This document shows positions 1 through 8,215 of a stretch of DNA of 64,000 nt, piece after piece; the first letter of the stretch is position 1, and every line of letters begins with the position of its first letter. The notes beneath the pieces are model-generated. The model was given only the letters and a program-made list of their open reading frames with translations, had not been told where the DNA came from and made no database searches. The stretch lies in the NCBI GenBank assembly GCA_030680075.1, contig JAUXWR010000468.1, positions 16,576 to 80,575 on the forward strand, in the 5' to 3' direction. Source of the DNA: Legionella sp. (GTDB lineage: Bacteria; Pseudomonadota; Gammaproteobacteria; Legionellales; Legionellaceae). The position numbers and the translations under genes are program-made.

Positions 1-693
1 TGCTGAGAAAAATCCATTAGTCGGTATACAACGAAATTCCTTATACACGGTCAGGTACGCGAGAAGGCTTCCAAGGGTAAGCTCCCAAATGCGTGTCAAC
101 GGTGAATAAAAAACACCAATAGGATCTCCTGAAATTTTGCTAATATTTAACCCAAAAGAAATGCAGCCTATGCATAGTAACAAGTAAAATAAATTCCATC
201 TGACTTTGTAAGCCAGCCCTATCAATAATGGCCAAATAATATAAAACTGCTCCTCGACCCCAAGCGACCAAAGATGAAGAAGCGGCTTGGCTTCTGCTGC
301 ATTATCGAAATAACCTGACTCATTCCATAATATAAAATTTGATATAAACGCTGCACCACCGGCAATATGTTTTCCTAATTGTTTATATTCATCAGTAAAC
401 AATACAAACCAGCCAAAGGCAAAAGAGGCTAAGAGAATAAGCGTTAATGCAGGAAAAATACGCTTGATTCGACGTGCATAGAACGTCGTAAAACTTAAAG
501 TCCCGTTATCCAGACCTTGAAAAATAATACTTGAAATAAGAAAGCCGGAAATAACAAAAAAAACATCAACCCCTATAAATCCGCCTTTGAGCCAATGAGG
601 GAAAGCATGAAATCCAACAACAGATAACACTGCAACAGCGCGTAATCCATCGATATCAGCACGATAAGCTGCGTGAAGTGAATGATTTGTCAT
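1..693 (-). CDS. Acyltransferase 3 (OafA/YrhL type), partial
   Basis: This is the N-terminal 231 codons of a membrane O-acyltransferase; the gene runs off the left edge with no stop. The ATG is at 691-693. The reading shows the family start (RADIDGLRAVAVLSVVGFHA, with the conserved histidine), then FFVISGFLIS and the hallmark HLWSLGVEEQFYIIWP around residue 145, separated by hydrophobic membrane segments. Family members transfer acetyl or other acyl groups to surface sugars at the inner membrane. It is the last visible gene of the polysaccharide locus. Its substrate cannot be told from sequence; O-acetylation of an O-chain sugar is the natural inference. The C-terminal half, which decides whether an SGNH domain is fused, lies outside the window. 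Confidence 0.9.
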   Translation of the reverse strand, partial: MTNHSLHAAYRADIDGLRAVAVLSVVGFHAFPHWLKGGFIGVDVFFVISGFLISSIIFQGLDNGTLSFTTFYARRIKRIFPALTLILLASFAFGWFVLFTDEYKQLGKHIAGGAAFISNFILWNESGYFDNAAEAKPLLHLWSLGVEEQFYIIWPLLIGLAYKVRWNLFYLLLCIGCISFGLNISKISGDPIGVFYSPLTRIWELTLGSLLAYLTVYKEFRCIPTNGFFSA

Positions 694-740
694 ATAACCT
701 TATTTTTTAACTGACGAACTACAAAAGACAATACGCCTAC

Positions 741-1682
741 CTACTTTCCAGCGTTATCAGAATCGCTTAAAACACTCTTCCCAAATTCATTAACAGCATC
801 ATATACCGTATCAATTGCTATGAAATCTGTCGCAACTAATTTTTTTGAATCATAAATTCGGGCCAAGGATGATTCTGAGCGTCCTTTGAGCTTTAGAAGA
901 AATGATAAAAATAATGAAGGTACCGGTAAAACAGGGATTTTACGGGGTTTAAGGCCTAATGCTTCCGATAAAAATTTCTCGACGCTCAAAAAATTATTTT
1001 TCGGATCATTATCAGCAGAAATATAGTAAATGCTGCCGTTCTTACAATCGTCATGCTCCGCTAAATGCAGTATCGCGGATGCCACGTGATGCACGGAAAC
1101 CAAATGCATGTTACGTTTTCCAAAAAGAGAAGCCCGCGCATAATTGATCAAAGGGTTTCCTCTCAGTAACGACTCAGCTAATTTTACTAAATTTTTACCC
1201 CCAGCGCCCACAATTGCCGTAGGTCGAACAATAACGACCTCAAGCGTGCCAGACGCATTAAGCAAAAGCTCTTCTATTGCATATTTATTCTGCTCATAAG
1301 GCGTATAGGGGATGCAGGGAACCGTTTCATCGATACAAACACTTTTAGTCGTGCCGGCGACCATTGCAGTAGAGCAATGCACTAATCGCTTTACACCTTG
1401 CCGATGGCAGGATTCGATAATATTACTGATTAAACGAAGATTATCCTCGTCATTTCCTGTTTTGAGATATGCGGTATTAATGACGATATCTTCTGGTTCC
1501 AGGACTGTATCCAGTGAGTGAGATGCGCTCAGATCCGCCGCAAACCAGGTAATATTATCAGCATGTAAATCCCTATCAGAAGGTTTCCTTCGAGCCACCG
1601 CTTTTATTGGAGTATTCTTTTTTTGCCCAATAATTGCTCTCCCTACAAAACCACTCGCGCCAAGAATTACTAAAGAAGCCAT
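741..1682 (-). CDS. NAD-dependent epimerase/dehydratase (extended SDR)
   Basis: A 313-residue extended short-chain dehydrogenase. The NAD-binding glycine motif GASGFVG is at residues 8-14, and the catalytic pair appears as YEQNK near residue 138. Family members epimerise, dehydrate or reduce nucleotide sugars. It resembles the WbpV/WbiG-like SDRs of O-antigen loci that act on 4-keto or 4-hydroxy sugars, but the substrate cannot be assigned. It is separated from the upstream glycosyltransferase by about 190 bases without a recognisable gene, so it may have its own promoter. It lies 47 bases before the acyltransferase gene. Confidence 0.85.
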   Translation of the reverse strand: MASLVILGASGFVGRAIIGQKKNTPIKAVARRKPSDRDLHADNITWFAADLSASHSLDTVLEPEDIVINTAYLKTGNDEDNLRLISNIIESCHRQGVKRLVHCSTAMVAGTTKSVCIDETVPCIPYTPYEQNKYAIEELLLNASGTLEVVIVRPTAIVGAGGKNLVKLAESLLRGNPLINYARASLFGKRNMHLVSVHHVASAILHLAEHDDCKNGSIYYISADNDPKNNFLSVEKFLSEALGLKPRKIPVLPVPSLFLSFLLKLKGRSESSLARIYDSKKLVATDFIAIDTVYDAVNEFGKSVLSDSDNAGK

Positions 1683-1874
1683 CCATTTTTCCTTTTAACA
1701 ATGAGATACGGCAGGTGTCCCTACCTATGGGCTAATTGAAACAGTAAATTAATCTACTGGCAATAATTATTCTTAATTCAAGATATAATCATCTAATAAA
1801 CCAAAAGGAACGTTCCAAAGACGTAATAGCTTCAGCATGCCTTCTATGATAAGGCGAGCCGGATGAAAGTTTCG

Positions 1875-2771
1875 TTAATTTTTCAACTTGCGAAAAACGA
1901 AAGAAGGCAATAAGAGCGCTAATAATAGTCGAATTTTTAACTGCCCCCAGGGGAGTTCATTAAATAATGCATAAGCTTTGTTTTTTTCTCTTTGTAAACA
2001 AAGGTTCACGGCTTTCATGTAGCCAATACGGCGTTTGGCAAGCTGAAAACTCGGGCATTTCTGAATGACAGGGCTTGCCCCTATTTCACTTAACCAAAGC
2101 TCATGCTCGTCGATATTTCGGCCACGGTGTTTAGCGCTCTCATTAGTAGCGTGGATGCGATAAAATGCCACGGGCTCCTGAACACAATCCGATTTCCATG
2201 AAATGGCGAGACGTGCGACGAGGTCAAGATCACCTATCATATGAAAACGTGGGTCGCATAGATAATTAAGGGTACTTAATGCTGTGCGTCTCAAGACAAG
2301 CGTTGGTAACCCAACAAAGTAGGATTTTAAGAGATCATTTAATACCCAACCGGTAGGAATGGGGGATTTTAGCGAAAGCCAGCGTTTCTTTTTTAGCTCA
2401 GATTCTACCCAGTAATTACCATAAACAAACCCTACTTCTGCATCGTCGAAAAGAGGAATTTGTTTTTCTAACTTGGTTGGTAGCCACCAATCATCTACAT
2501 CCAACAGCGCAATAAAATCACCACTCACCTTTTCTAGGGCATAGTTGCGTGCTTCATAAAGCCATGTGTGTTTAGGCGCATAGAAGTACTTAAATCGCGC
2601 GTCTTTATAGCTTTGAAATATTTCAGCACTTCGATCGGTAGATTGGTTATCCCAGAAAATTATTTCCCAATTTTGATAAGTCTGTGCTAATACACTGTCA
2701 ATGGCCTGGCGTAAATATTTTTCGCCGTTATAACAGTTCATTAATACACTAACGAGCGGCTCTTTTTTCAT
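1875..2771 (-). CDS. Glycosyltransferase family 2
   Basis: A GT-A fold glycosyltransferase, about 298 residues from the chosen start. The N-terminus has the GT2 signature (VSVLMNCYNGEKYLRQAIDS), followed by a DNQSTDRS segment and LLDVDDWW, which carries the metal/nucleotide-binding DxD. It should transfer one sugar during assembly of the repeat unit on the cytoplasmic face. I chose the ATG at 2771 because it overlaps the stop of the upstream SDR gene as ATGA and has an AAGAGAG element about 6 bases before it; a second in-frame ATG at 2789 would add six residues. Donor and acceptor are unknown. Confidence 0.9.
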   Translation of the reverse strand: MKKEPLVSVLMNCYNGEKYLRQAIDSVLAQTYQNWEIIFWDNQSTDRSAEIFQSYKDARFKYFYAPKHTWLYEARNYALEKVSGDFIALLDVDDWWLPTKLEKQIPLFDDAEVGFVYGNYWVESELKKKRWLSLKSPIPTGWVLNDLLKSYFVGLPTLVLRRTALSTLNYLCDPRFHMIGDLDLVARLAISWKSDCVQEPVAFYRIHATNESAKHRGRNIDEHELWLSEIGASPVIQKCPSFQLAKRRIGYMKAVNLCLQREKNKAYALFNELPWGQLKIRLLLALLLPSFVFRKLKN

Positions 2772-3697
2772 GATTGCTCTCTTATCCATTGAATGGTTTT
2801 TTCCAATCCACTCTCAAGGCTAACACAAGGTGTCCAATTAAGAAACGAACGTACTTTGGAAATATTGGCATACAAAGCCATGTTCTCACCTACCCTGTAA
2901 GGTATTTCACCGAATTGAGGTTGTCCCTTACCAATTAAACAAACGATTGTTTCTATCATGTGGCGAATGGAAATACCCTCACCTGATGCCACATTAAAAA
3001 TCTGGCCATTAGCCGCTGGATTCGCAAGTACCGTAAAGATGGCGTTGACAATATCATCTATATAACAAAAATCACGCAATTGTTCACCCTTTGAGGTGGA
3101 AAAAATACGCCCCTCAAGGCACCCTCGTACAATTTGCGGAATAAATCGACGATTATCCTGACCTGGCCCATAAGTTAAAAAGAGTCGCAGAGTAGTCGCA
3201 GGGAAATTCTCGGTGCGACTTAACATTTGTAGAAAATGAGTAGCAGCGACTTTTCCTATAGAATAAGGAGAAATGGGTGCTTCTCGCGCTGTTTCTACTT
3301 GAGGTGCCGGTGAATTACCGTATTCGTCACTACTGCCAATATTCACAAACATTTGCAATGCGTCGCGGTTTATCAGTTCAGTCAGGTTTAAGACGCTTAA
3401 AAAGTGGCTATTAAGAACCCGTCTGCCTTCCCCTTTGAAAAATAAGGTGTGATCAATCTCACCACTACAATTTACGACGTAGTCAAATTTGGCTCCACCT
3501 AAGGCGCCCGCCAGGGCTTGAAGGTTGGTGGTATCGGCAACCAGGTGCCTTACAGGAGAATCCTCCTGGGGTAAATGTTTAAGCGAACGATTTAAACTGG
3601 TCACATCCCAACCGAGCAACACCCCTCTTTTAACTACATGTTGGCCAATAAATCCATTGCCACCTACCACTAAAAGACGCGACAATTTTTGTGTCAT
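2768..3697 (-). CDS. NAD-dependent epimerase/reductase, CDP-sugar branch
   Basis: A 309-residue extended SDR with GGNGFIG near the N-terminus, YSIGK as catalytic Tyr-x3-Lys, and the family motif YGPGQ. It overlaps by 4 bases with both the upstream RmlC-like gene and the downstream glycosyltransferase, in the order rfbF, rfbG, epimerase, SDR. By position it probably reduces or epimerises the CDP-4-keto-6-deoxyhexose made by RfbG, giving a CDP-6-deoxyhexose. This is inference from neighbours; the sequence alone fixes only the SDR family. Confidence 0.85.
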   Translation of the reverse strand: MTQKLSRLLVVGGNGFIGQHVVKRGVLLGWDVTSLNRSLKHLPQEDSPVRHLVADTTNLQALAGALGGAKFDYVVNCSGEIDHTLFFKGEGRRVLNSHFLSVLNLTELINRDALQMFVNIGSSDEYGNSPAPQVETAREAPISPYSIGKVAATHFLQMLSRTENFPATTLRLFLTYGPGQDNRRFIPQIVRGCLEGRIFSTSKGEQLRDFCYIDDIVNAIFTVLANPAANGQIFNVASGEGISIRHMIETIVCLIGKGQPQFGEIPYRVGENMALYANISKVRSFLNWTPCVSLESGLEKTIQWIREQS

Positions 3698-4185
3698 TCA
3701 TTTAAACCTATAGTTAACAATTCCCATTGATAAGGAATGGCTGGATGATTTATGGGACGCCCTTCACTCTCATTGGGAGCATGGGGGATATCGGTGCAAT
3801 TTACCAGAAGAGCGGGAACAGGGCTTAGGCCCGCAAATCCATACCAAAGGCCTGGAGGAATTCGAAGTCTTGAATAAGCATGGGGACGGCCTAACTCTAT
3901 TACTTGCAAGTGTCCCTGGGTTGTCGAATTTTCACGCTCATCATAGATAACAATTCGCGCCCGTCCTACGGGAACTGCCAAATTTTGAGTCTGACTATTA
4001 TGGCGCTTCCAGGCTTTTACAACGCCTGGAAACACTTCAGAAAAATAGCACTCGCCAAAGCGCGTAAATTCGGGCGCGTCACTTCGCAACATATGCATAA
4101 CAGCACCACGCTCATCAGGAAATTGATTTAAGTTGGTGAGAGTAACGCCTTCTATCAGACAGGGTTTGTCAATTATCTCTATCAT
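3694..4185 (-). CDS. RmlC-like sugar epimerase (dTDP-4-dehydrorhamnose 3,5-epimerase family)
   Basis: A cupin-fold epimerase of about 163 residues with the family landmarks DERGAV, CYFSEVFPGVVKAWKRH and PPGLWYGFAG. RmlC enzymes epimerise 4-keto-6-deoxy sugars. In RmlC the catalytic histidine sits in RGLHYQ; the aligned position here is lysine (AWKRH), with a histidine two residues later. It follows rfbG with an ATGA overlap if the ATG at 4185 is used (another ATG at 4194 adds three residues) and overlaps the next SDR gene by 4 bases. Context points to a CDP-linked substrate, as for AscE-type epimerases, rather than dTDP. Confidence 0.8.
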   Translation of the reverse strand: MIEIIDKPCLIEGVTLTNLNQFPDERGAVMHMLRSDAPEFTRFGECYFSEVFPGVVKAWKRHNSQTQNLAVPVGRARIVIYDERENSTTQGHLQVIELGRPHAYSRLRIPPGLWYGFAGLSPVPALLVNCTDIPHAPNESEGRPINHPAIPYQWELLTIGLNE

Positions 4186-5279
4186 TGTGCCCATACTCTA
4201 CTGCGCTCAATGCCTGTGCGCTCATAGTTATCAATCTGTTTTGTGGTTAACGCGTACATATCGCTTTTTTTACGGTAAAAAGCACTATACCAATCGCTTA
4301 CTAACTCAATTGTCTCATGATAATCAAGGTTAGGCTCCCATTTCAAATGAAAAAGCGCTTTATCACAGTTAAGTTTAAGTAATCCTGCTTCATGAAAAGG
4401 GATATTATCAGTAATTCGATAAGCCTGCCTCGACTTATCAAAATCACTTTTGCGATAGAGCGAATCGAGCAATTCAACTACTGTACGATTTTGTTCAGCT
4501 CGGGGCCCAAAATTAAACGCCTCTCCATGAAGTTGCTGCTGGCTAAGCGCTTGTGCCAAGGCAAGGTAGCCACTTAAAGGCTCCAAAACATGCTGCCATG
4601 GTCGGGTGGCCTTCGGGCTGCGGATATCAACACTTCTGCCGTTACTCCAGGCACGCATACAATCGGCAATAATGCGGTCTACCGCCCAATCCCCGCCGCC
4701 AATCACATTGCCTGCACGCCCTATCGCAATCGTTACAGGGGACTCTTTGGTGAAAAACGAATGCACATAAGATTTAATCACCATCTCAGCGGCGCCCTTG
4801 GAGCCGCTATAAACATCCTTCCCACCCAATGCGTCTGTTTCCCGGTAACCCCATTCCCATTCAACATTGTCGTAACATTTGTCACTGGTAATAACTACCA
4901 CCGTACATGGCCAGTCGACCAAACGAAGACTCTCAAGAATATTCATCGTGCCAATAACATTCGTGCTGATGGTGTCAACAGGATTACTATAAGATACGGA
5001 AACGATAGCTTGCGCTGCCAGATGAAAAACAAAATCAGGCCGCTCATTAATAATAGTTTCACGCATCAATTTCAGATCACGAATGTCACCTTTAATATGC
5101 TTGATTCGGGATGCTAAGGCTAACTCGTCAAACATGGCCGGTTCGGTTGGGACATCGATAGATACACCAATTACTTCAGCCCCCAATTTTAAGAGCCAGG
5201 TAGTAAGCCAACTTCCTTTAAAGCCGGTATGGCCTGTTACCAGCACGCGTCGATTGTTATAAATATCGCCAAACATCAT
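4182..5279 (-). CDS. rfbG: CDP-glucose 4,6-dehydratase
   Basis: About 365 residues, the usual length for RfbG/DdhB. It converts CDP-D-glucose into CDP-4-keto-6-deoxy-D-glucose with tightly bound NAD. Seen in the sequence: GHTGFKGSWL at the N-terminus, typical of this subfamily; VVITSDKCYDN; and the catalytic YSGSK. The start at 5279 is preceded by AGAGG with a 6-base spacer. It lies 9 bases after rfbF, so the two form the standard pair that opens CDP-deoxyhexose pathways. The ddhC/ddhD pair needed for 3,6-dideoxyhexoses is not found next to it. Confidence 0.95.
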   Translation of the reverse strand: MMFGDIYNNRRVLVTGHTGFKGSWLTTWLLKLGAEVIGVSIDVPTEPAMFDELALASRIKHIKGDIRDLKLMRETIINERPDFVFHLAAQAIVSVSYSNPVDTISTNVIGTMNILESLRLVDWPCTVVVITSDKCYDNVEWEWGYRETDALGGKDVYSGSKGAAEMVIKSYVHSFFTKESPVTIAIGRAGNVIGGGDWAVDRIIADCMRAWSNGRSVDIRSPKATRPWQHVLEPLSGYLALAQALSQQQLHGEAFNFGPRAEQNRTVVELLDSLYRKSDFDKSRQAYRITDNIPFHEAGLLKLNCDKALFHLKWEPNLDYHETIELVSDWYSAFYRKKSDMYALTTKQIDNYERTGIERSRVWAQ

Positions 5280-5288
5280 CAATAACCT

Positions 5289-6062
5289 CTATTTTGAGCC
5301 AAACCAGGGAGCATGTCCGCTGTCCCATAATTCCTGAAGAGCGTTGCGATCGCGGATGGTATCCATGCATTGCCAATAACCGGTGTGTTCGTATGCCATT
5401 AACTGCTTATCACGCGCAAGACTCTCAAGAGGAGATTGTTCAAGAATAGTATTGTCATCAGAAAGGTATTCAAATATCTCTGGTTCAAATACAAAAAAAC
5501 CGCCATTAATCCAACCCTCACCGGACTGTGGTTTTTCTTTGAAATCAATAACCTGACTATTATTAATATGAAGGCCGCCAAAGCGTGCGGATGGGCGTGC
5601 CGCAGTTACTGTCGCCATTCGGCCATGGGATTTATGGAATGCTAAAAGAGCCTGCAGATCAACATCTGAAACACCGTCTCCGTAGGTGAGCATAAAAGTG
5701 CCACCGGCTGCAAGATGAGGCTTTAGCCGCAGAAGTCGCCCTCCGGTCAGGGTATTAGCGCCAGTATCAAACAGGGATACCCGCCAGTCTTCTGCGGTGG
5801 GATTTGTGTAAAAAACTTCACCATTTTTAAGATGGACGGTTAAATCACTGAGGCGCGCATGGTAGTTAAGAAAATAATCCTTGATAACTTCACCTTTATA
5901 ACCCAGAGCTAACATAAAGTTGTTAAAGCCATATTGTTCATAAATTTTCATAATATGCCAAAGAATTGGGCGCCCCCCAATTTCCACCATAGGCTTAGGC
6001 TTGACTTGGGTTTCTTCCGAAAGACGGGTACCCAGACCACCACAAAAGATCACTACGTTCAA
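5289..6062 (-). CDS. rfbF: Glucose-1-phosphate cytidylyltransferase
   Basis: A nucleotidyltransferase that makes CDP-glucose from CTP and glucose 1-phosphate, the first step of the CDP-hexose branch. Motifs: FCGGLGTRLSEETQVKPKPM at the N-terminus (sugar nucleotidyltransferase signature), EIGGRPILWHIMKIY and a C-terminal YEHTGYWQCMDT typical of RfbF. The frame is open to an ATG at 6155, but the start is most likely the TTG at 6062. It has GAGGAG 6 bases upstream and gives 257 residues, the normal RfbF length; the extra 31 codons upstream are largely a dispersed repeat. It is followed by rfbG after 9 bases. Confidence 0.95.
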   Translation of the reverse strand: MNVVIFCGGLGTRLSEETQVKPKPMVEIGGRPILWHIMKIYEQYGFNNFMLALGYKGEVIKDYFLNYHARLSDLTVHLKNGEVFYTNPTAEDWRVSLFDTGANTLTGGRLLRLKPHLAAGGTFMLTYGDGVSDVDLQALLAFHKSHGRMATVTAARPSARFGGLHINNSQVIDFKEKPQSGEGWINGGFFVFEPEIFEYLSDDNTILEQSPLESLARDKQLMAYEHTGYWQCMDTIRDRNALQELWDSGHAPWFGSK

Positions 6063-6120
6063 TGTGTTCTCCTCTACAAAATCAAAATGGTCAGAACACC
6101 AAGGCTTTAGCCTTGATGGA

Positions 6121-6163
6121 TGCTTCGAGACGAGATTACCACCTCTCCTCAGCACGAACGGTT
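6121..6163. repeat. Dispersed repeat element, copy 1 (GTTCGTGCTGAG type)
   Basis: A 43-base element upstream of rfbF shares 19 identical bases at one end (CTCCTCAGCACGAACGGTT on the plus strand) and a TGCTTC at the other end with a second copy at 42567-42608. Between these ends the copies are similar but diverged. It lies in the roughly 200-base gap between rfbF and the acyltransferase gene and probably belongs to a REP-like family. Confidence 0.6.
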
Positions 6164-6264
6164 CCGGAAAGTAATTTTCCTATCCTGAACTGGTATTACT
6201 TAATGGCTTTGCAATAAAAGATCGGTAGTTTGCCTTATGTGTGCTCATTGAGTAAATACAACCA

Positions 6265-7287
6265 TTACGCAAAACTGGTCACGTATCCAAATTTATCGAG
6301 AAAACGTTTACCCAATCGAATAAAAGGCATTTCTATATAGTGATGAGCTAATGATGAAAGAATTAAGGTCATTATCAGGATCACACCAAATAAGGCAAAG
6401 GGCGAGCTAATCCATGGCTCTATTAACCAGAGAAGTGGATTATGAAAAAGATAAATACAAAAACTGATTTTCCCTATATAGGCAAGCCCGCGCCATGCAA
6501 ACCATTTTCTGTCTATAGCAATAAAAAAAATGAATAAAGGCCACACATAATTAAAAAAATTATGGGTGAAATTTACCTGTGGCCCGCTTTTGCAAATTAG
6601 TTGAGCAATAATGTAAATTATTACTAAATAACCTGATAATGGAAGGTAAAAATTAAATTTTTTATTAGCTAAACTGTGAATACCTGCCCAACACCCGAGC
6701 ACAAAAACTGATAAAAACATCAAATGGCCAAAAGGAATCGGCAAACCTGTAGCGGTTCTAATAATTACGATGCTAAATGCACCCATAATTAAAATAAAAA
6801 ATAACCCACCGTATACTCTGGAATTATTGGCTAATCCCTTCGCAAGTAAACAGCAAATTAAGCCGTAAAAAATTAATTCCAAAAATAAAGACCAGAATAC
6901 ACCGTTAACATGAGGTATTTGTAGGGCTGGTTGAAACATCGTGAGGTTACCGAGCAATTGGTGCAAGGAAACGGTTTCAGGGGTAGCGTAAGCTGCCAAA
7001 AAAACCGCCGCCCAATAGACCGGATAAAGGCGAAATGCTCGACGGATGAGAAAATTTCGAACGGGATTTGTGCCTGTTTTCTTTAACGATAAAACAATAC
7101 AATAACCACTGATTAAAAAAAATAAAATAACCCCTGCTGTACCTAAACTCCCCATCTCCCCACATATTCCGCCCCCAATATGGTGCGCAAAAACAGAAAG
7201 AGCAGCAATAGCCCGCAAACTGTCGATCGTTAAATTTCGCTTAGTCCGGGATGATTTTTCCAATGAGGTGCTTATTCTTTCATTCAT
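6265..7287 (-). CDS. Acyltransferase 3 family membrane protein
   Basis: A complete 340-residue acyltransferase 3 protein with about ten hydrophobic segments. It has the conserved LRAIAALSVFAHH near residue 27, FFLISGYCI near residue 57 and VFWSLFLELIFYGL near residue 130, the equivalent of the family's WSLxxEExFY. It has no fused SGNH domain. Such proteins O-acylate surface sugars; in L. pneumophila the lag-1 product, of the same superfamily, acetylates legionaminic acid, so that is a possible role, though not shown by sequence. The start overlaps the upstream SDR gene by 8 bases, and about 200 bases containing a dispersed repeat separate it from rfbF... which is downstream in transcription. 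Confidence 0.9.
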   Translation of the reverse strand: MNERISTSLEKSSRTKRNLTIDSLRAIAALSVFAHHIGGGICGEMGSLGTAGVILFFLISGYCIVLSLKKTGTNPVRNFLIRRAFRLYPVYWAAVFLAAYATPETVSLHQLLGNLTMFQPALQIPHVNGVFWSLFLELIFYGLICCLLAKGLANNSRVYGGLFFILIMGAFSIVIIRTATGLPIPFGHLMFLSVFVLGCWAGIHSLANKKFNFYLPLSGYLVIIYIIAQLICKSGPQVNFTHNFFNYVWPLFIFFIAIDRKWFAWRGLAYIGKISFCIYLFHNPLLWLIEPWISSPFALFGVILIMTLILSSLAHHYIEMPFIRLGKRFLDKFGYVTSFA

Positions 7288-8206
7288 AGTTGGGGACCGT
7301 TTTTATTCCGTGAAAAGTAAATGTTTTGCGCAAACCTTCTTCGAGAGAGACAACCGAAGCTTTACCTAACATATTTTTTTCCCGTGATCTGTCCAATACG
7401 CTAGCGGGAATATCCACAAAACGATTATCGATATAATTGATGAGAAGCTTCCTGCCAATAACACGTTCAATTAGTTTAATCACATCATTAAGCGCGTGCC
7501 CTATACCACTACCCACATTGAAAATAATCGGTTCTGTTGATGACGTAGCTAAAAGATGTAAGGTTTCGGCCACATCATCAATGTACACGAAGTCCCGAAT
7601 AATAGACCCGTCTCCTCGGATAGTAATAGCATCCTGTGATAATATTTTTCCTGTCGCTATTGCAATGAATCCCTGACGGCCATGAATGGATTGCCCAGGC
7701 CCATAAGGGTTACTCAATCGGACAATTTTACAATCCAGACCGTGCTGATATTTATATAACTGCAGGTATTTCTCGATAGTGAGTTTCTGTATACCATGAG
7801 AACTAATGGGATCTGTAGGAGCTGATTCTTTAATGGGTAAACTCGTTTGCACACCATACACAGAAGCTGAAGAAATGAATATTATTCGCTGTGTTTTCTC
7901 TTGCACGCATAATTTCAAAAGTTGCAACGTTTGCACCACGTTCGAAATAAGCTCACTGCTTTCATCCACTGCATCACCCGGGACTGTATTGGCGATAAAA
8001 TGAAATATTACCTCGGTGCCCTGCACCAATTTTTTGAGGGTTTCCTTATTATCAAACTCCCCTTTCACCCAGGTAAGCCTGCCCGCAAATTCGTCGGGGC
8101 ACTCTTTATGATCCAGAACGTTTAGGCAATAGCCTTGCTGCAAAGCAAATCTTATAAAGTTACGCCCAATAAAACCGGCTCCCAGTACGGCCGCATTTAG
8201 TGCCAT
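7280..8206 (-). CDS. NAD-dependent epimerase/dehydratase with His at the catalytic Tyr position
   Basis: A 308-residue extended SDR similar to UDP-glucose 4-epimerases. GAGFIG is at residues 10-15, SASVYG near residue 115 and the family motif SNPYGPGQ near residue 160. The usual catalytic Tyr-x3-Lys is replaced by His-Gly-Ile-Gln-Lys (SSHGIQK); the codon is CAT, one base away from TAT. Catalysis may therefore be altered or lost. It sits between a glycosyltransferase (9-base gap) and the acyltransferase (8-base overlap), inside the same transcription unit. Confidence 0.85.
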   Translation of the reverse strand: MALNAAVLGAGFIGRNFIRFALQQGYCLNVLDHKECPDEFAGRLTWVKGEFDNKETLKKLVQGTEVIFHFIANTVPGDAVDESSELISNVVQTLQLLKLCVQEKTQRIIFISSASVYGVQTSLPIKESAPTDPISSHGIQKLTIEKYLQLYKYQHGLDCKIVRLSNPYGPGQSIHGRQGFIAIATGKILSQDAITIRGDGSIIRDFVYIDDVAETLHLLATSSTEPIIFNVGSGIGHALNDVIKLIERVIGRKLLINYIDNRFVDIPASVLDRSREKNMLGKASVVSLEEGLRKTFTFHGIKTVPNYE

Positions 8207-8215
8207 AGTATTCTC

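Noticed and set aside
4590..5117. Plus-strand open frame of 175 codons
   Set aside because: It lies wholly antisense to rfbG, has no domain or ribosome site, and rfbG is unmistakable on the other strand.
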